A DNA stretch of 64,000 nt from DATHZQ01 sp963823505 (GTDB taxonomy: Bacteria; Actinomycetota; Acidimicrobiia; Spongiisociales; UBA5794). Numbering within the stretch: the stretch's first letter is position 1; the number at the start of each line of letters is the position of its first letter. The DNA lies in the NCBI GenBank assembly GCA_963823505.1, contig CAWGLY010000005.1, forward strand, positions 1,364,001 through 1,428,000. Reading direction: 5' to 3'. The notes under the pieces were generated by a model. The model saw only the letters and a program-made list of their open reading frames with translations. It was not told the DNA's origin and did not search any database. Below, in pieces: positions 61,684 to 64,000 of this stretch. The position numbers and the translations under genes are program-made.

Positions 61684-62238
61684 TCAGGCCATCCGGTCCA
61701 GATCGGCGAGGTACGCGTCGACCAGATGTTGCTGGGCATCGCGGTCGAGGCTGTTGCCGACCACTTTCTCCGCAAGATCGATGGAGAGCGAAGCAACGTC
61801 GGAGCGAGCCTCCTGGAGTGCCCGCTGCTTCTCCGAATCCGCCTCGGTGCGGGCCTTGGTCACGATGTCCTCTGCCTCGGTGTTCGCCTTGGCAACGATG
61901 TCGGACTTCAACGACTCAGCCGATTGGCGAGCCTCGTCGACGATGCGGTCGGCGTCCTGGCGAACGGACTTGAGCTGCTCCTGGTAGTCGGCGAGGAGCG
62001 TGGCGGCTTCGGCTTTGCTCTCCTCGGCGGCCGTGAGCTCACCCTTGATCGCGTCTTGGCGTGCTTCGAGCGTCGTGTTGAGCGCAGGGAACACCCACTT
62101 CCACACGAAGAAGAAGATGATCGAGAAGGCAACGATCCCGGCGATGAGCTCGGAGGTCTCGGGCAGCAGCAGGTCGATGCCGCTGCTCTCCTCCGCTTCG
62201 GCCGCCAGGATCAGCGACGTGGTGAGTATCGGATACAT
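61684..62238 (-). CDS. atpF: F1Fo ATP synthase subunit b
   Basis: The 184-residue protein has one membrane helix (~30-50, ELIAGIVAFSIIFFFVWKWVFPALN) and a long charged coiled coil (~55-180; RQDAIKGELTAAEESKAEA) that forms the peripheral stalk. Only one b subunit gene is present, so the stalk is a homodimer. It lies 13 bases after atpE. Confidence 0.95.
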   Translation of the reverse strand: MYPILTTSLILAAEAEESSGIDLLLPETSELIAGIVAFSIIFFFVWKWVFPALNTTLEARQDAIKGELTAAEESKAEAATLLADYQEQLKSVRQDADRIVDEARQSAESLKSDIVAKANTEAEDIVTKARTEADSEKQRALQEARSDVASLSIDLAEKVVGNSLDRDAQQHLVDAYLADLDRMA

Positions 62239-62251
62239 ATCGCAGAACCCC

Positions 62252-62464
62252 TCAAGCGATGAAGAACAGCACGAAGCCGATGAGCGCTAGCGCTTCGGTG
62301 AATGCGATTCCCAGGAACATCGTTGTCCGGGCTACACCGGCCATCTCTGGCTGGCGGACCATCGCCTGGATGGCATTACCCACGACGATGCCGATACCGA
62401 TGCCGGGACCGATAGCGGCGAGGCCGTAACCGACGAGGGCAATAGGCCCACTTAGATCTTCCAT
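62252..62464 (-). CDS. atpE: F1Fo ATP synthase subunit c
   Basis: The 70-residue hairpin has two helices joined by a polar loop (RQPE, ~38-41). The ion-binding carboxylate is Glu57 (AFTEALALIGFV), followed by Ala, which favours protons over sodium. The glycine-rich first helix (GPGIGIGIVVGNA) is typical. It lies 15 bases after atpB. Confidence 0.97.
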   Translation of the reverse strand: MEDLSGPIALVGYGLAAIGPGIGIGIVVGNAIQAMVRQPEMAGVARTTMFLGIAFTEALALIGFVLFFIA

Positions 62465-62479
62465 ACTCGGGTTTCCTCC

Positions 62480-63301
62480 CTAGTGCTCAGGATGGACGGA
62501 CGTTTGAACGTAGACAGCGGACAGCAGGGTGAAGATGTAGGCCTGGAGGATCGCAACAACGATCTCGAACACGTAGATCCCAAGACCGAAGACAAACCAC
62601 GGGAGACCGATCAGGGCCCGTATCCCGATATCGCCCACAGCGGTGAAGAACACGATGCCGGATGCCAACAGCAGGGTCAGCATCAAGTGACCGGCGACCA
62701 GGTTGGCGAAGAGCCGGACGGCCAGGGTGATGGGGCGCAGAATGAAGACGGACACCACCTCGATGAGCCCGACGAGCGGCCGGAGCGCCAACGGCACCGA
62801 CTTCGGCCAGATGGTGTCCAGCAGGTAGTGGAACCCGTTCTTCTTGAACCCGACGAACACGAAGATCACCCAGGTGAGGAGCGACAGGAAGAGAGGTATC
62901 GCCATCCGGGAGGTGATGGGGAAGTTGATGAAAGGGGTGACCTCGAAGAGGTTGCTGACGATGATGAAGGAGAAGATGGTCAACAGCCAGGGTGCGTACT
63001 TGCGCCCGTCTTCCTCGCCGATGATCCCGATCGCGATCTCGTCGCGAACGAAGCCAACGGCGCTCTCTGCCATCACCTGCATCTTGCCGGGGACGACGCT
63101 CTTCTTGCGCAAACCGAAGTAGTAGAAAGCAATGACCAGGGCACCGGCGAGCGCAGTGAGCACCACGGTGCGGGTGACGTCGAAGATCCCGATGCTGAAC
63201 AGCGCATCCTTGAACTCGAAGAGCTCGAGGACATCGGTCGGAGCGCAGATGATCTCCTCTGCAGGATCACACTCGCTCGCCGCGAGGATCAGTTGCTCCA
63301 C
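62480..63301 (-). CDS. atpB: F1Fo ATP synthase subunit a
   Basis: The 273-residue membrane subunit has about six helices and the essential Arg in LRPITLAVRLFANLVAGHLML. The N-terminal ~35 residues are acidic and exported. Its ATG at 63301 overlaps the end of the upstream membrane-protein gene by 13 bases. It forms the proton half-channels with the c ring. Confidence 0.97.
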   Translation of the reverse strand: MEQLILAASECDPAEEIICAPTDVLELFEFKDALFSIGIFDVTRTVVLTALAGALVIAFYYFGLRKKSVVPGKMQVMAESAVGFVRDEIAIGIIGEEDGRKYAPWLLTIFSFIIVSNLFEVTPFINFPITSRMAIPLFLSLLTWVIFVFVGFKKNGFHYLLDTIWPKSVPLALRPLVGLIEVVSVFILRPITLAVRLFANLVAGHLMLTLLLASGIVFFTAVGDIGIRALIGLPWFVFGLGIYVFEIVVAILQAYIFTLLSAVYVQTSVHPEH

Positions 63302-63747
63302 TCCAACTCCTTTCGCGCACCGCCCATGACGGCCCGAGCCTCCAAAGTCAACAAACTGAGATATGCAATGACCGCAGCCACTCCGAGTGCCCTGCGGTCG
63401 AGGTCAAACACCGTCACGACCAGGAATGCTGCAGCCATGATCACGCCAAGCCGCACGAAGAAGCCCAGCAAGGCGACCGCATGATAGACACTCATCGACA
63501 CGGTCGCAGCTTTGGCCAGCGCCGCACCGGAGAGCACGAAGTTGAGGGCGACGATCGCCACCCCTGCGGCGGCCGAGACGGCTGCGTGCGGCCCCCATAC
63601 GAGCCACGCAATCGCAACGATCAGCGGTCCGACGATCAGGCTCCTTCGGGCAATGTGGCGTCCCATGATCGCCTCGACGTCCACACCCAGCGGGCTCGGT
63701 TCGTAGTAGGCGGCTTCGGCGGTCACCGGGTTCGGGCTGTCGGTCAC
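63289..63747 (-). CDS. AtpI-like four-helix membrane protein of the atp operon
   Basis: From GTG 63747 the product is 152 residues with about four helices (~35-55, 58-78, 90-112, 115-135) and short loops. Position between the AtpZ-like gene and atpB, and size, fit the AtpI-type assembly or ion-supply proteins often first in atp operons. Sequence similarity is weak, as usual for this group. It overlaps the upstream gene by four bases (GTGA) and atpB by 13. The frame beyond 63747 overlaps the upstream gene. Confidence 0.75.
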   Translation of the reverse strand: MTDSPNPVTAEAAYYEPSPLGVDVEAIMGRHIARRSLIVGPLIVAIAWLVWGPHAAVSAAAGVAIVALNFVLSGAALAKAATVSMSVYHAVALLGFFVRLGVIMAAAFLVVTVFDLDRRALGVAAVIAYLSLLTLEARAVMGGARKELEWSN

Positions 63748-63995
63748 TTCTCGATCTCGATCCCGCGTGCCCGTTCGACTTGGTCGATGATCTTGTCGGA
63801 GTACGTCATCATCCGCCAGAACCCCACGACAAACCCGGCGATGATGCCGATGACGACGAACCACGGCGGCGTGCCCAGCAGCCAGTCGGCAAGCCATCCC
63901 AGACCAAAGCCCGCCAGGATTGCTCCAAAGAAGTCTCCACTCGCCGACCAGTCACCGACCATCGCACCCTGCGATCGCTTCCGTTCCGTGTCCAA
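63744..63995 (-). CDS. AtpZ-like two-helix protein, possibly cut at the window edge
   Basis: The 83-residue reading has two membrane helices separated by a WLADWLLGTPPWF turn (~21-38 and ~43-61), the layout of AtpZ/AtpI-type putative F1Fo subunits. The frame starts with TTG at 63995, with an ATG at 63962 that would give 72 residues. The true start may lie beyond the right edge. The promoter of the whole atp operon would lie further right. Confidence 0.7.
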   Translation of the reverse strand: MDTERKRSQGAMVGDWSASGDFFGAILAGFGLGWLADWLLGTPPWFVVIGIIAGFVVGFWRMMTYSDKIIDQVERARGIEIEK

Positions 63996-64000
63996 CCTTG

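Noticed and set aside
61126..62262. 378-codon plus-strand frame over atpH and atpF
   Set aside because: Antisense shadow of well-recognized ATP synthase genes, with no protein family features.

Overview
The window is 64 kb of high-GC, gene-dense DNA with many 1-20 base overlaps between genes. It comes from an actinobacterium (Actinomycetota). Supporting signs are the Ni-superoxide dismutase with its own maturation protease, the fused-type KorA/KorB 2-oxoacid:ferredoxin oxidoreductase, frequent leaderless starts (a TANNNT box 6-9 bases before a start codon with no ribosome binding site), and surface proteins with Cys-containing S-layer-like repeats of a kind I associate with Acidimicrobiia. 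The class assignment is an inference. I see no rRNA, tRNA, CRISPR array, prophage or intact insertion sequence.

Layout. (1) 1-3222, minus strand: the end of a bacterial microcompartment locus with rpiB, deoC, a BMC-T, a BMC-H, a BMC-P (EutN-type) and the N-terminus of a PduP/EutE-type aldehyde dehydrogenase. DeoC plus RpiB mark it as a sugar-phosphate-utilizing (SPU) type. (2) 3291-11498: an HTH/coiled-coil protein, small membrane proteins, a DMT exporter, an alpha/beta hydrolase and a four-gene ABC-2 transporter cluster with one frameshifted permease. (3) 11702-14441: murJ and the divergent sodN/sodX pair. (4) 14446-25158: a methyltransferase, a GbsR-regulated MacB-like ABC system, AlkD-type glycosylase, a DUF3048 lipoprotein, an amidase, and korAB. 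(5) 25159-26958: a DUF402 protein and a GT2 glycosyltransferase enclosed by two inverted copies of a 99-bp palindromic element.

(6) 26948-41661: envelope genes. Three secreted proteins carry the same S-layer-like repeats (a SpoIID-type amidase activator, an M15 peptidase with FG-GAP repeats and a frameshifted glucose/sorbosone dehydrogenase), followed by a nucleotide-sugar dehydrogenase and glycosyltransferases. (7) 40387-48148, minus strand: one compact run in the transcription order sulfotransferase, rmlC, rmlB, rmlA, rmlD, an argininosuccinate-lyase-like enzyme, a phosphosulfolactate-synthase (ComA) homologue and an ATP-grasp ligase. (8) 48325-56444: a second sulfotransferase, an FkbM methyltransferase, glycosyltransferases, a Wzm/Wzt-type exporter and a polyprenyl glycosylphosphotransferase. 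(9) 56959-63995: a complete F1Fo ATP synthase operon on the minus strand.

How it fits together. Regions 6-8 look like one surface-glycan locus: lipid-linked priming (55152-56444), dTDP-rhamnose supply, assembly by glycosyltransferases, O-sulfation and O-methylation, and ABC export. The most unusual part is the lyase/ComA/ATP-grasp trio joined by overlaps to the rhamnose genes. It predicts a PEP- and sulfite-derived C-sulfonate made together with, and perhaps attached to, the surface glycan. The microcompartment enzymes carry N-terminal amphipathic helices typical of encapsulation peptides, and the rpiB helix is complete only if translation starts at a non-canonical ATT codon.
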